Positions 1 to 7,443 are shown, counted from the first letter of the stretch. The stretch: DNA of 45,692 bases from Nostoc sp. FACHB-973 (GCF_014698115.1 NZ_JACJSJ010000068.1:1-45692); one strand, 5' to 3'. Numbers and translations are program-made. Notes: generated by a model not told the origin, from the letters alone.

Positions 1-129
1 GAGAACTATGGTAAAAAAGGAAGGCAGTCACTAACTAACGAAGAATTTGCTAACTTCGTCAACAAATTGCAGTCTATGCAAGCAAATTATGACGATGAAG
101 TTGGTTACTGGGAGGATGTGCCTTCTTAA
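1..129 (+). CDS. 3' end of a truncated hypothetical protein gene
   Basis: The first reading frame is open from base 1 and ends at TAA (127-129). It gives the last 42 residues of a protein whose start lies outside the window. The tail is polar, with an acidic end (YDDEVGYWEDVPS). I do not recognise the family. Its 3' end overlaps the start of the next small reading frame by 14 bases, which suggests the two are co-transcribed. Confidence 0.5.
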   Translation, partial: ENYGKKGRQSLTNEEFANFVNKLQSMQANYDDEVGYWEDVPS

Positions 130-256
130 TAGCCAAATACTTGTTGATGTGATTGCAGCAGTTGTGTTTGTCTTTATGCTTCCCTATTTACATTCAAGTA
201 GAGAAGCATATTTGATCAGTTCTCAAGTCTTGTCTACAGCTAACAAAGAAAAGTAA
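116..256 (+). CDS. small single-span membrane protein
   Basis: A 46-residue product with one clear hydrophobic segment (about residues 9-25, VDVIAAVVFVFMLPYL), then a polar tail. The same frame is open back to about base 47, but the ATG at 116 overlaps the upstream gene's end by only 14 bases. GGAGG lies directly against this ATG, which is too close for an ideal ribosome site, so an in-frame ATG a few codons upstream is possible. Function is unknown. Short membrane proteins like this recur in this plasmid region. Confidence 0.4.
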   Translation: MCLLNSQILVDVIAAVVFVFMLPYLHSSREAYLISSQVLSTANKEK

Positions 257-354
257 AGAGAATAAGTTTTTTCTTCTGAGAGTGACTTAATAATTCTTGA
301 ATCCCTTTCTTCCTCTTTTGATTGGGCTGTATATCAATCATTTAAAATAACCCC

Positions 355-627
355 ATGACAACAACAATCGTTCATCCTAGTATCGAAAACTTACAGCAGT
401 TTTCTGACTCGTTCGACATTGAGAAACTATTGCAATCTAAGGGAATTCTGCCGTGGCTTTTAGCAAATGGCTGGAACTATGACAATGAATCTTGTTTGAT
501 TGCAAACATTATCGATGAGTCTACAAGTCTTGATGAAATTTGGGACTCTGAAGAGTTTAATTTTAACGCCTTATCAGATGAATCAAAGGAAAAATTAAAT
601 CTGATTTTCGAGCATTTCTATCTGTAA
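355..627 (+). CDS. hypothetical acidic protein
   Basis: A 90-residue soluble, acidic protein with no membrane segment and no motif I recognise. The second half is strongly negative (DESTSLDEIWDSEEF). The start at 355 follows an AT-rich leader without a clear Shine-Dalgarno sequence, as is common in cyanobacteria. It stands as a single unit before a perfect hairpin at 685-719. Function unknown. Confidence 0.5.
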   Translation: MTTTIVHPSIENLQQFSDSFDIEKLLQSKGILPWLLANGWNYDNESCLIANIIDESTSLDEIWDSEEFNFNALSDESKEKLNLIFEHFYL

Positions 628-684
628 TCTTCTGTCAATATCAATCAATAATTAACGGAAAGATAACGAATTATGCGTGAAAAA

Positions 685-719
685 CTCTACAGTCAGACTG
701 ATTAAATCTGACTGTAGAG
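685..719. terminator. perfect 13-bp stem hairpin
   Basis: CTCTACAGTCAGA (685-697) pairs perfectly with TCTGACTGTAGAG (707-719) around a 9-base loop. Both flanks are A5 on the plus strand, so on the minus strand the stem is followed by T5. It therefore has the form of an intrinsic terminator for minus-strand transcription, although the nearby genes are all on the plus strand. It may also act as a leader structure for the gene starting at 743. Confidence 0.5.
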
Positions 720-742
720 AAAAATCGATTCCACAACAAATT

Positions 743-1036
743 ATGGCACACTTCACTGCTACTCAGATGGAATTAAATTTGATTAAAGTCTACGACGCGA
801 CACTGTTAAGCTCATCAAAAGTTTACCAAATCGACGGTACACTTTCTCGATACTTGGGTGATGAAGGTACTATCCAACATCCACAGTATCTATTTGTACC
901 TTTGCCAAATCAAAGAAAAAAAGTCAGCTTTCGACTAAACCGAAACAAACTCATGACTCGCTGTTATGAGGTCGAAGGCATGACTTATAACAAGCCTGTG
1001 GTACAGGATAATTCGCAGCAACTTCAGCTATTTTAG
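743..1036 (+). CDS. conserved hypothetical protein, 97 aa
   Basis: The frame is open from a GTG at 677, but the hairpin at 685-719 would lie inside that longer version, so I prefer the ATG at 743 (MAHFTATQMEL). The product is small, soluble and basic in its middle (NQRKKVSFRLNRNK), with a glutamine-rich end. No family is recognised. The stop is two bases before the ATG of the following 48-codon reading frame, so the two are probably translated together. Confidence 0.5.
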   Translation: MAHFTATQMELNLIKVYDATLLSSSKVYQIDGTLSRYLGDEGTIQHPQYLFVPLPNQRKKVSFRLNRNKLMTRCYEVEGMTYNKPVVQDNSQQLQLF

Positions 1037-1038
1037 CC

Positions 1039-1185
1039 ATGTCCATACATAAACCACCAGTCATCAAAAGACATATTCGGCTACAAAAAAGCTCTACAAA
1101 AGTAATCTATAGAGCTACTACAGACATTCACTCTTTTGAGAAATACTCACAAAGAAAGCTTCGCTTAATCGAAAGTGAAAAATAA
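1039..1185 (+). CDS. short basic protein, 48 aa
   Basis: ATG at 1039 opens two bases after the previous stop and runs to TAA at 1183-1185, just before the next gene. The product begins MSIHKPPVIKRHIRLQKSS and is strongly basic, which is compatible with nucleic-acid binding. The tight packing between two genes and the protein-like composition support it as a real gene. I do not recognise a family, and chance remains possible at this length. Confidence 0.4.
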   Translation: MSIHKPPVIKRHIRLQKSSTKVIYRATTDIHSFEKYSQRKLRLIESEK

Positions 1186-1203
1186 TGATTGAGATCAATA
1201 ATC

Positions 1204-2277
1204 ATGGTACAAGCAATTGACAGCCCTATCGTTGCAAATTTCCTGACTGATGCAGTAGTCGAGCGCCACAATTTCTCGCAATTAAATAAAACCCGCATTC
1301 GCTTTCGTATCCAGTTAAAGAAAAGTACAAAGTCTGCCGCTCCTAAATGGGCAGATGTCTTAAAAGCTGAAGTCTCTGAAATAGAATCAGACCTTGTGAA
1401 AGTTACTAATTCCGAAGTCGGTTTGCGGGGTATCAAAGTATTTAAGAAGCTCGATGAAGCTGCCGCCCAATTAAGGCAAGAAATTGCTTCGGTTCAAGAG
1501 TGGATGTCTGCTGATACTGGTGATTGGATTTGTCCGATTGATTTGGCTCCACTCGTGTGGAATCAGTTAATCAATATCAGAGATAATATCGCCCCTGGTT
1601 TACGCAATCAATTAAAAGCTGATTACGAAGCGGGACTCGAAGATTATCAAGAGCGCATTGACCAGTTCCTCTCACTTAACACCTGGGAATTAGCACAGGA
1701 TAAGCAAGAGTCAGTCAAAGCAAACTTGCTAAGAGCATTTCCGACTCTGACCGACCTCGAAGACTATTTGCAAGTCGTTATTGGTCGCCCGGTGATTATC
1801 CCTGCCCTCTCTGAGCAACTCAATCAGCAGCAAGCCGAGTGTTTAGACCAGATTACCAAGTTCATTCAACAGTATGACCAAAATCTGGAGCAACGATTAA
1901 GGGAATCTGCTTTAGCTGGTGGTGAACAACTTGCCGCGCAGTTGCTTGAAGAGTTGGCTGATTGGGAACCAGGGAGGAAACCCATACAGTTTAAAAAGAA
2001 GATGGAGCGTCATCTGATGAAGGTTCAAGTGCTACTGGCAAACGCATCACCGGAGGCAGGCAGTAGCTTGGAGGCGATGATGGCGCACTTGGATTCTATC
2101 GTTAATGATCCAGCGATTGAGTCTAAGAATCTTGGTAGTGATGGGCGCAGTCAATTGCAGCAAAAGATGCAAGAGATTCGCACCAAGTTGTTAGATGAAC
2201 AACGCAATCTACAATCACTTGCGACTGACGACGTGGGCTTATCGAAAGCTACCGTGATGTCTTTCAAGTTCAGGTAA
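1204..2277 (+). CDS. coiled-coil-rich hypothetical protein, 357 aa
   Basis: A long, mostly helical soluble protein rich in Glu, Gln and Leu with heptad-like stretches (for example AECLDQITKFIQQYDQNLEQRL near residue 220 and the C-terminal LQQKMQEIRTKLLDEQRN region). A TTG at 1189 would add five residues, but the ATG at 1204 looks the more natural start. No enzymatic motif is seen. It lies upstream of the Ycf35/DUF2997/Ycf46 module and is followed by a stable hairpin, so it probably ends its own transcript. A structural or DNA-associated role is only a guess. Confidence 0.6.
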   Translation: MVQAIDSPIVANFLTDAVVERHNFSQLNKTRIRFRIQLKKSTKSAAPKWADVLKAEVSEIESDLVKVTNSEVGLRGIKVFKKLDEAAAQLRQEIASVQEWMSADTGDWICPIDLAPLVWNQLINIRDNIAPGLRNQLKADYEAGLEDYQERIDQFLSLNTWELAQDKQESVKANLLRAFPTLTDLEDYLQVVIGRPVIIPALSEQLNQQQAECLDQITKFIQQYDQNLEQRLRESALAGGEQLAAQLLEELADWEPGRKPIQFKKKMERHLMKVQVLLANASPEAGSSLEAMMAHLDSIVNDPAIESKNLGSDGRSQLQQKMQEIRTKLLDEQRNLQSLATDDVGLSKATVMSFKFR

Positions 2278-2282
2278 AAAAC

Positions 2283-2314
2283 AGTCTTGGGCGAGGGTGT
2301 ATTCGCTCAAGACT
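2283..2314 (+). terminator. 12-bp stem hairpin after the coiled-coil gene
   Basis: AGTCTTGGGCGA (2283-2294) pairs with TCGCTCAAGACT (2303-2314) with one G-U pair and an 8-base loop. No T-run follows, so it may be a weak terminator or an mRNA-stabilising 3' stem. Just downstream, GGTGTTCACCTC occurs twice in direct orientation (2335-2346 and 2350-2361) in the leader of the Ycf35-like gene. Confidence 0.45.
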
Positions 2315-2420
2315 AACTAATGAATTGGAAATGTGGTGTTCACCTCTGGGGTGTTCACCTCAAAAAGGATATCTCGCTTTTATTATTTCTCAAACCAATT
2401 TGAAAGCCTGGGAGCTAAAA

Positions 2421-2870
2421 ATGTCGCATTTCTCAACCGTTAAAACCAAGCTTACTAACCGCGAATGTCTAGTACAAGCTTTACAAGATTTGAAACTGAA
2501 TCCGCAAGTTTACGAAACAGCACAGCCACTAAAAGGATACTACGGTGGCTCTCAAGGAAAAAGCGCTGAAATCATTGTGTCTGGTCGCACCATAAAAGCC
2601 CGTGCAGATATCGGGTTCAAATGGAATCAGTCAAGCGGCGTGTATGAGGTAATACACGATAGTTATGAAACAGTTCCTAAGCTGGGCAAAGACTTTTTCA
2701 GCAATAAACTAATGCTGGCTTATGGACAACGGATGGTTCGCGCTAAAGCCGCCGAGTTACAAGAAAAATTTGGTGAATGTGCGATCGCTGAAGAAACCAA
2801 CGGGAGCGTGCAAACTCTACGGCTGACTTTTGCCGGACATCAAGAAGTTAAACAATTTGCACGGAGATAA
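2421..2870 (+). CDS. ycf35: DUF1257 / Ycf35-like protein
   Basis: The start MSHFSTVKTKLTNRECLVQAL is the typical beginning of the DUF1257 family, known in plastids as Ycf35. The ATG at 2421 is chosen because an upstream in-frame extension to 2325 covers a repeat-containing leader and lacks similarity. The product is about 149 residues with the family's central segment (SGRTIKARADIGFKW). The biochemical function of Ycf35 is not established. It is followed three bases later by a DUF2997 gene and then by a Ycf46-like AAA ATPase, so the three probably work together. The family call is from recognition of the sequence pattern. Confidence 0.8.
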   Translation: MSHFSTVKTKLTNRECLVQALQDLKLNPQVYETAQPLKGYYGGSQGKSAEIIVSGRTIKARADIGFKWNQSSGVYEVIHDSYETVPKLGKDFFSNKLMLAYGQRMVRAKAAELQEKFGECAIAEETNGSVQTLRLTFAGHQEVKQFARR

Positions 2871-2873
2871 ATT

Positions 2874-3083
2874 ATGGAACGCTCAATATTGATTCATTTT
2901 GACAGCGCTACAGGTGAAGTGAAAGTGGAAGCAGAGGGATTCGAGGGCTTGAGTTGTTTATCGGCTACACAACCGTTTGAAGAGGCACTTGGGGTTGTGG
3001 AGGGCGATCGCATTTACAAGGACGAAGCCCAAACCCAACAACTTCGGACTACGAACAGTAATCAAACACGTTTGCGTCAGTAA
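2874..3083 (+). CDS. DUF2997 family protein
   Basis: A 69-residue protein of the DUF2997 type: an N-terminal beta-rich segment (SILIHFDSATGEVKVEAEGFEGLSC) typical of the family, then a variable polar tail (TQQLRTTNSNQTRLRQ). It starts three bases after the Ycf35-like stop, with GGAG about eight bases before the ATG. DUF2997 genes are commonly found beside DUF1257 genes, which fits the arrangement here. Molecular role unknown. Confidence 0.75.
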   Translation: MERSILIHFDSATGEVKVEAEGFEGLSCLSATQPFEEALGVVEGDRIYKDEAQTQQLRTTNSNQTRLRQ

Positions 3084-3173
3084 TCAGTCATCAGTTGCCA
3101 GTCTTAACTCGGCTGGTAACTGCTAATTATAAAGGCTTCGCCATTTCATAAGTGAAATATTTGAATAATTGAC

Positions 3174-4796
3174 ATGAAACTCTCAAATCTGCTCTCCACG
3201 CTCGATTCACAAATCCCGATCGCAGCACTTGATGTTCTGTCTCCTGATGAGGCAACTATCATTCAGTGGTTGACAACTGAAGCTAAAGAAAAACTCAACA
3301 GTCCAGTTTTCTTTTGGAACCTGGGAGTATCCAGCCTGGAGCAATGCCTGATTGCACCGGATGGTGGGCTGGTGTTTAAGTCAGTGCCAGAGTACAAAAG
3401 ACCTGCTCATACAGATCCGTTGCTGTTCGTATTCGACTATATCAATAACTTTGATGGCGTTGGGGTGTTTATTCTGGGGGACATACACCCATTTCTTGGC
3501 AAGAATTCCCCACAGATGAGTTGGGAAATCTTGACCAGAGTGAAAAACCTTTACCACCGACTCAAACCTACAGAAAAACGGATCGTGCTGCTGGGTCAAA
3601 ACATCGAACTACACGATTCTTTGTTAAGGCTCATCCCCTACTGTGAAGTGCCACTACCGAACATTGGCCAAATTCAAGACCACTTCGAGTCATATCTGGT
3701 TTTTCTTGAAGAATCTGCTACTGAGCAGGATGTCACATTTCGAGTGTCCCTGAGTTATGAAGAAAAAGAAACCTTTGCACGGGCAGCGTTGGGACTGACG
3801 TTAGAGGAAGTCAGCGATTTTTTGCGGCTAACTGTCAAAGAGCGTCTGAGCTGGAATGGTATTTTGATTGATGCCACAGTCACACCTCTGATAGTCGAGT
3901 ACAAAACCCGGCTGTTGGCTCAGATGGGTATCGAATTGGGAAAACCCGCAACTATCCCCTTTGGCGGACTCGATTTACTGCACGAATGGCTGACTCGTCG
4001 GCGGCGACTGTTCACTCAAGAAGCGCGTAAGCTGCATCTGCCGCAACCCAAAGGTGTATTGTTGGCGGGGCCTCCCGGAGTTGGTAAAAGTTTACTTGCT
4101 AAAAACATCGCAACTATACTGAATCTACCACTCCTACAACTAGACATTGCGTCCCTTTTAGGCTCACTCGTTGGCGAGTCCGAGGGCAATGTCCGCCGCG
4201 CACTTAAAACGGCCCAAGCTATTGCCCCATGCGTATTATGGGTTGATGAGATAGAAAAAGCACTTTCGGGGATTGGTGACACCTCTGGAGTTTCCCAGCG
4301 TATTCTGGGAAATCTGCTCACATTTATGAGTGAGTGTACGGCTGGCGTGTTCGTTGTGGCTACCTGCAACGACCCGTCTGCTCTACCTAGTGAATTGAAA
4401 CGGAAAGGCAGATTTGATGAAAACTTTTTTGTTGACTTACCAACCGAACCGGAGCGATGTCAAATCCTGAAAATTCACCTGGAGCGTTTTGGCATTGTGG
4501 TCGAAGGCGAATATCTGGAAGCGATCGCTGCAAACACCGCGAAGTTTTCAGGAGCCGAACTGGAAACTCTAGCAGCAGAAGCGGCACTGCTGGCATTTGA
4601 TGAGGGACGACCGCAGCAGGTAACGCTGGGAGATTTAGAGAATTGCAGCCATTCCATTACCCCGCTTGCCGTTCAGGATGCGGCGGCAGTGGAGCGAATG
4701 CAAGCTTGGTCTAAGACTGCGAGGGCAGCAAGTAGTCCTGTCATCGGGGCGAAACAAGCGTCTTTGCGTACTGCCAAGTTTCGCAACATGAATTGA
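3174..4796 (+). CDS. ycf46: AAA+ ATPase, Ycf46-like
   Basis: A 540-residue AAA+ protein. The first 250 residues form a family-specific domain (PVFFWNLG, DYINNFDGVGVFILGDIH) typical of Ycf46-like ATPases. The ATPase core follows: Walker A GPPGVGKS (299-306), Walker B CVLWVDEIEK (353-362), sensor-1 region VVATCND (394-400) and an arginine-finger-like KRKGRFDE (about 409-416). The last 25 residues are basic and variable. Ycf46 has been linked in cyanobacteria to inorganic-carbon use and photosynthesis regulation; whether the plasmid copy does the same is unknown. It follows the Ycf35-like and DUF2997 genes on the same strand with 90 bases between. Confidence 0.8.
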   Translation: MKLSNLLSTLDSQIPIAALDVLSPDEATIIQWLTTEAKEKLNSPVFFWNLGVSSLEQCLIAPDGGLVFKSVPEYKRPAHTDPLLFVFDYINNFDGVGVFILGDIHPFLGKNSPQMSWEILTRVKNLYHRLKPTEKRIVLLGQNIELHDSLLRLIPYCEVPLPNIGQIQDHFESYLVFLEESATEQDVTFRVSLSYEEKETFARAALGLTLEEVSDFLRLTVKERLSWNGILIDATVTPLIVEYKTRLLAQMGIELGKPATIPFGGLDLLHEWLTRRRRLFTQEARKLHLPQPKGVLLAGPPGVGKSLLAKNIATILNLPLLQLDIASLLGSLVGESEGNVRRALKTAQAIAPCVLWVDEIEKALSGIGDTSGVSQRILGNLLTFMSECTAGVFVVATCNDPSALPSELKRKGRFDENFFVDLPTEPERCQILKIHLERFGIVVEGEYLEAIAANTAKFSGAELETLAAEAALLAFDEGRPQQVTLGDLENCSHSITPLAVQDAAAVERMQAWSKTARAASSPVIGAKQASLRTAKFRNMN

Positions 4797-4804
4797 TAAA
4801 GTCC

Positions 4805-4837
4805 GCGATTTCTCCTGTTGTGTTCAAGAGAAATCGC
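4805..4837 (+). terminator. perfect 10-bp stem hairpin after the AAA gene
   Basis: GCGATTTCTC (4805-4814) pairs perfectly with GAGAAATCGC (4828-4837), loop 13 bases, eight bases after the AAA ATPase stop. There is no T-run downstream, so it is a 3' hairpin or weak terminator. Confidence 0.4.
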
Positions 4838-4923
4838 ATTGCTCAAAAGAGACAATTGCTACGCCAAAAAGAAAGTAATTGGCTTGGATTGACAATGATA
4901 TTTCTAATTTCAAAGTAAATCAA

Positions 4924-5277
4924 ATGGCAAATACAGACTTGGTAACTTATTACGGTCAAACCGAAAAAATCGACCAGTTAGTTGAAAAATATGGTGAATA
5001 TTTAGAACAACTGGACAGAAAAACGAAACTCTTGCTACGTACAACTTTGTCGCAATATGTTTTTATGCAACAAATATGTACTCCTGATAACTATTTGGTT
5101 GCAGAAGCTTTGAAAGATGGAGACTTTGAGAGATTTCTGTGTGATGGTATTCCAGAAGTGTTAATAAATCTCTGTTCTGAGCTAAATGGACTAACTGTTG
5201 ACGATGCTGAAACAATAAAAGATGCTTTGCAACATCAATTACGTTGGGGTAATGCCCGATTATTGACGATTCAATAA
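4924..5277 (+). CDS. hypothetical protein, 117 aa
   Basis: A soluble, helix-rich protein starting MANTDLVTYYGQTEKIDQL. The frame is open to 4879, but the ATG at 4924 fits the hydrophilic N-terminus better and avoids an extension with no ribosome site. It has two cysteines and no recognised motif. The gene is bounded by hairpins at 4805-4837 and 5284-5318, so it is probably a single transcription unit. Function unknown. Confidence 0.5.
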   Translation: MANTDLVTYYGQTEKIDQLVEKYGEYLEQLDRKTKLLLRTTLSQYVFMQQICTPDNYLVAEALKDGDFERFLCDGIPEVLINLCSELNGLTVDDAETIKDALQHQLRWGNARLLTIQ

Positions 5278-5283
5278 CTAATT

Positions 5284-5318
5284 ACAGGTGAATATCTAAA
5301 AATTAGATATTCACCTGT
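5284..5318 (+). terminator. 16-bp perfect stem, 3-base loop
   Basis: ACAGGTGAATATCTAA (5284-5299) and TTAGATATTCACCTGT (5303-5318) are perfect complements around AAA. It lies seven bases after the stop of the 117-residue gene. The following bases (TCATTAATT) are only moderately T-rich. It is very stable and likely ends transcription before the WGR gene. Confidence 0.6.
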
Positions 5319-5332
5319 TCATTAATTCCAGC

Positions 5333-5611
5333 ATGAAAACTATGGAAACATATCTTGTTTTTGTTGACGCTGTTAACAACAGCAACAAGTTCTGGAGCGC
5401 AAAAGCTGAAGGCAGCAACTTAATAGTCCAATGGGGACGTGTTGGTTATCAGGCACAAACCAAAGTCCACACATTAGGAAGTTATCAAAGAGCGGTTGCT
5501 AAATTTCACAATCTGGTAGCCGAAAAAAATCTAAGGGCTACAGAGAAAGTCAGCCACAAATGGATGGCGAACGCAGTATTTCAGATATCAGACGAGCGAT
5601 ACAACTATTAA
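5333..5611 (+). CDS. WGR-domain protein, N-terminal frame
   Basis: The product carries a WGR domain (about residues 5-75): METYLVFVD, then IVQWGRVGYQAQTK and SYQRAVAKFHNLVAEKN. WGR domains bind nucleic acids and occur in PARPs and in many small bacterial proteins. In this frame the domain's usual end is lost after the A7 run at 5523-5529, and the last 25 residues look random. Adding one A restores the family ending (EKKSKGYRE) and joins this frame to the one at 5560-5886, giving a 184-residue protein. I therefore regard the two frames as one gene with a frameshift, either a mutation, a read error or programmed slippage. ATG at 5342 is an alternative start. Confidence 0.75.
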   Translation: MKTMETYLVFVDAVNNSNKFWSAKAEGSNLIVQWGRVGYQAQTKVHTLGSYQRAVAKFHNLVAEKNLRATEKVSHKWMANAVFQISDERYNY

Positions 5612-5886
5612 ATGCTATACGCCTGGCTGTTGCAAACAGGAACTTTGGTGATAGCTACATACTTGCCCTTAACGAGTATCTGAAAATTGTCCCAACACCA
5701 TTAGGAATGCAGATAGATCCTTACAGGGTGTACCGAACAGTTGTAAATGTTGACTATCAAGAAGAACTGCTCAATTCTTTGCTGGTGAATGAACCTGTAG
5801 CTGTTCAGACCAAAGAATCGCCGAAATCTGAACCAGAAACTGTCAGCCTCAAGGCTATCAGCAAGAACTTCTGGCGGCATTTGTAA
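5560..5886 (+). CDS. C-terminal part of the WGR protein, shifted frame
   Basis: This frame continues the WGR gene in the -1 frame. Read through the A7 run it gives SKGYRE, then ISDIRRAIQLLNAIRLAVANRNFGD and a YLKIVPTPLGMQIDPYRVYRTV segment, which I recall as the usual C-terminal region of cyanobacterial WGR proteins. The ATG at 5560 has no good ribosome site and lies inside the upstream frame, which argues against an independent gene. The C-terminus is lysine/serine-rich. The product may only be made if ribosomes or polymerase slip on the A-run. Confidence 0.6.
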   Translation: MDGERSISDIRRAIQLLNAIRLAVANRNFGDSYILALNEYLKIVPTPLGMQIDPYRVYRTVVNVDYQEELLNSLLVNEPVAVQTKESPKSEPETVSLKAISKNFWRHL

Positions 5887-5957
5887 TTTTAGATGCGTCA
5901 CTTTGTAAGAGATGGTAAAAAGCTACGCTTCATTTTGAAATATTGTTTGGTTAAATT

Positions 5958-6227
5958 ATGGAAATCAAGACTATTGCTGTAACTTACACACGTAAGTTCA
6001 ATTTAGGCGACTACGAATCTTTAGAGTTAAGTTGCTCCTTATGGGGACAAATTGACCCAGCAGAAGAAGATGCACAAGGGACAACACAATTTCTATTTCA
6101 ACAAGCAAAGGATTCAGTTAAGGAAGCTGCAATTCCAGTAATTAAAGCTTCTACCCATCAAATGAATAAAGCCAAAGCTTACAAACACTCTGCAACAAAT
6201 CAATTTGACGATCTTGATAATTTCTAA
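5958..6227 (+). CDS. conserved plasmid hypothetical protein, 89 aa
   Basis: The protein begins MEIKTIAVTYTRKFNLGDYE, a pattern I associate with a family of small phage- and plasmid-borne proteins of unknown function (beta-rich N-terminus with an NLGDY motif, then an acidic or helical tail). The C-terminus is polar and disordered-looking (QFDDLDNF). A good intrinsic terminator follows at 6264-6297. Expression is probably monocistronic from the AT-rich leader at 5887-5957. Confidence 0.6.
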   Translation: MEIKTIAVTYTRKFNLGDYESLELSCSLWGQIDPAEEDAQGTTQFLFQQAKDSVKEAAIPVIKASTHQMNKAKAYKHSATNQFDDLDNF

Positions 6228-6263
6228 TAACTGAAATTCACCTTTTAAATTCAAAAACACTTT

Positions 6264-6297
6264 AGTCAAGCATTAATACTGCTTGGCTATTTTTTTT
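6264..6297 (+). terminator. rho-independent terminator
   Basis: AGTCAAGCA (6264-6272) pairs with TGCTTGGCT (6280-6288, one G-U) around a 7-base loop and is followed by A and T8 (6290-6297). This is a textbook intrinsic terminator for the 89-residue gene. Confidence 0.85.
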
Positions 6298-6341
6298 CAC
6301 CCAGCGCTTTGACCCCCACAAACCACAACAGGAAAGACATC

Positions 6342-6539
6342 ATGCCTAAAAAAGCTAATCTAGTCCCAAAAGACCATTCCCAGTTATGCCTTCAGTACCT
6401 AAGTCGTTGCGGTGGCAGCGCTCGGTTATGCAGTATTAATTTTAGCTTGGGAGTGATTCAAACATTGGTCAATCAAAGAAGAGTAAAGATTACGAATACA
6501 GGTGCAGGATTTTTTGTGGAGTTGGACGAAGTGAAATGA
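6342..6539 (+). CDS. hypothetical protein, 65 aa, possible winged-helix fold
   Basis: MPKKANLVPKDHSQLCLQYLSRCGGSAR is followed by a short helix and a beta-hairpin-like end (RRVKITNTGAGFFVEL). This looks like a small winged-helix-type DNA-binding fold, but that is an impression rather than a family match. The ATG at 6342 has GGAAAG upstream. The stop overlaps the next start as ATGA (6536-6539), so translation of the two genes is coupled. Confidence 0.5.
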   Translation: MPKKANLVPKDHSQLCLQYLSRCGGSARLCSINFSLGVIQTLVNQRRVKITNTGAGFFVELDEVK

Positions 6540-6880
6540 AAACCCATAAAGTAACTCATCAATTATCTTTGCCTTCAAACACTCGTAATAAATTAGTTCT
6601 TCGTCGGACTCGAAAAAGATTTAACCCCAAAGTATTCATTGATCGCACGATAGAAACAACTGCAATTATCTCTCTGCTCTTAACTGGCTTTTCAGGAGTA
6701 GGGGCAATGGGATGTTGGGGAATGGAGATTATTGAGACAAATGCTAATCCCAACATAATCATCTCTGGTTGGGAGCAACAGAAAAATATCTGCCTGGGTG
6801 CAATGTTGGTGAGTTTTTCCGCTTTCTTGGGCAGTTCTCTAATCGGAGCAAGTTTCACTATTCACCGAGATAAATTTTAG
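6536..6880 (+). CDS. two-span membrane protein, 114 aa
   Basis: A basic N-terminal 38 residues (NKLVLRRTRKRFNPK) precede two hydrophobic spans: TTAIISLLLTGFSGVGAMGCW (about 41-61) and ICLGAMLVSFSAFLGSSLIGAS (about 85-106). Its start overlaps the stop of the preceding gene by four bases. No family is recognised. It heads a run of small genes (6895, 7141, 7444), each with its own ribosome site and short spacing, likely one operon. Confidence 0.55.
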   Translation: MKTHKVTHQLSLPSNTRNKLVLRRTRKRFNPKVFIDRTIETTAIISLLLTGFSGVGAMGCWGMEIIETNANPNIIISGWEQQKNICLGAMLVSFSAFLGSSLIGASFTIHRDKF

Positions 6881-6894
6881 GGAGAGAAACGACA

Positions 6895-7107
6895 ATGGAA
6901 ATCAAATTAACCACAGCAGAGATTCGGACTATTTTACAAGGCTGTCAATATACATTGCGGCTTGTTGGGAGTAGTAAGGATTATCGCAGGCTTCAATCGT
7001 CTGAGTATTTTTCTACATCAAACGATGTAGTCCTAAATGATGCGTTCAACGTTTTGGCAGAAATAGTGAACGCAATTGATGACATAGAACAAGCCACTGA
7101 AAAGTAA
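6895..7107 (+). CDS. hypothetical protein, 70 aa
   Basis: A small soluble protein (MEIKLTTAEIRTILQGCQYTL) with an acidic helical C-terminus. It starts 15 bases after the membrane-protein stop, with GGGAGAG about ten bases upstream of the ATG. Function unknown. Position suggests the same operon as 6342-7662. Confidence 0.5.
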   Translation: MEIKLTTAEIRTILQGCQYTLRLVGSSKDYRRLQSSEYFSTSNDVVLNDAFNVLAEIVNAIDDIEQATEK

Positions 7108-7140
7108 ATAGAAAGAATCTAAATTTAGAGGAGCAAGAAA

Positions 7141-7416
7141 ATGACGTTAACTCTAGAGAATCGCTCTCAAAATAAAGAATCGTCCCTGACGCAAGCATTA
7201 CGACAAATACAACAGCTAAACTCCAAGATTCAAGAGTTGGAGCAGCACCATCAAGACTATGTGCGTTCACAACAGAATTTAATTCCAGCCATCGCTGAAA
7301 TTTGTGTTTCTCCGATACAGGAAGTTGAGGCCCTTCGTATTCTGATTTATCGGGGAGAAGCAGCTTGTCGGCAGTACTTACGCTCGGTGCTAGTCAAACA
7401 AAAGAAAGGTTCATAA
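7141..7416 (+). CDS. coiled-coil hypothetical protein, 91 aa
   Basis: A strong ribosome site (GAGGAG) precedes the ATG at 7141. Residues 15-50 (LTQALRQIQQLNSKIQELEQ) form a clear coiled coil, followed by a helical region and a basic end (KQKKGS). No catalytic motif. Part of the small-gene operon. An oligomerising or adaptor role is possible but not shown. Confidence 0.5.
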   Translation: MTLTLENRSQNKESSLTQALRQIQQLNSKIQELEQHHQDYVRSQQNLIPAIAEICVSPIQEVEALRILIYRGEAACRQYLRSVLVKQKKGS

Positions 7417-7443
7417 CCTCTATCAAGCAAAGGAATTTAAATT

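Noticed and set aside
4016..4369. Minus-strand open frame opposite the AAA ATPase core
   Set aside because: Lies wholly within the conserved Walker region of the AAA gene on the other strand; a by-product of its codon use.
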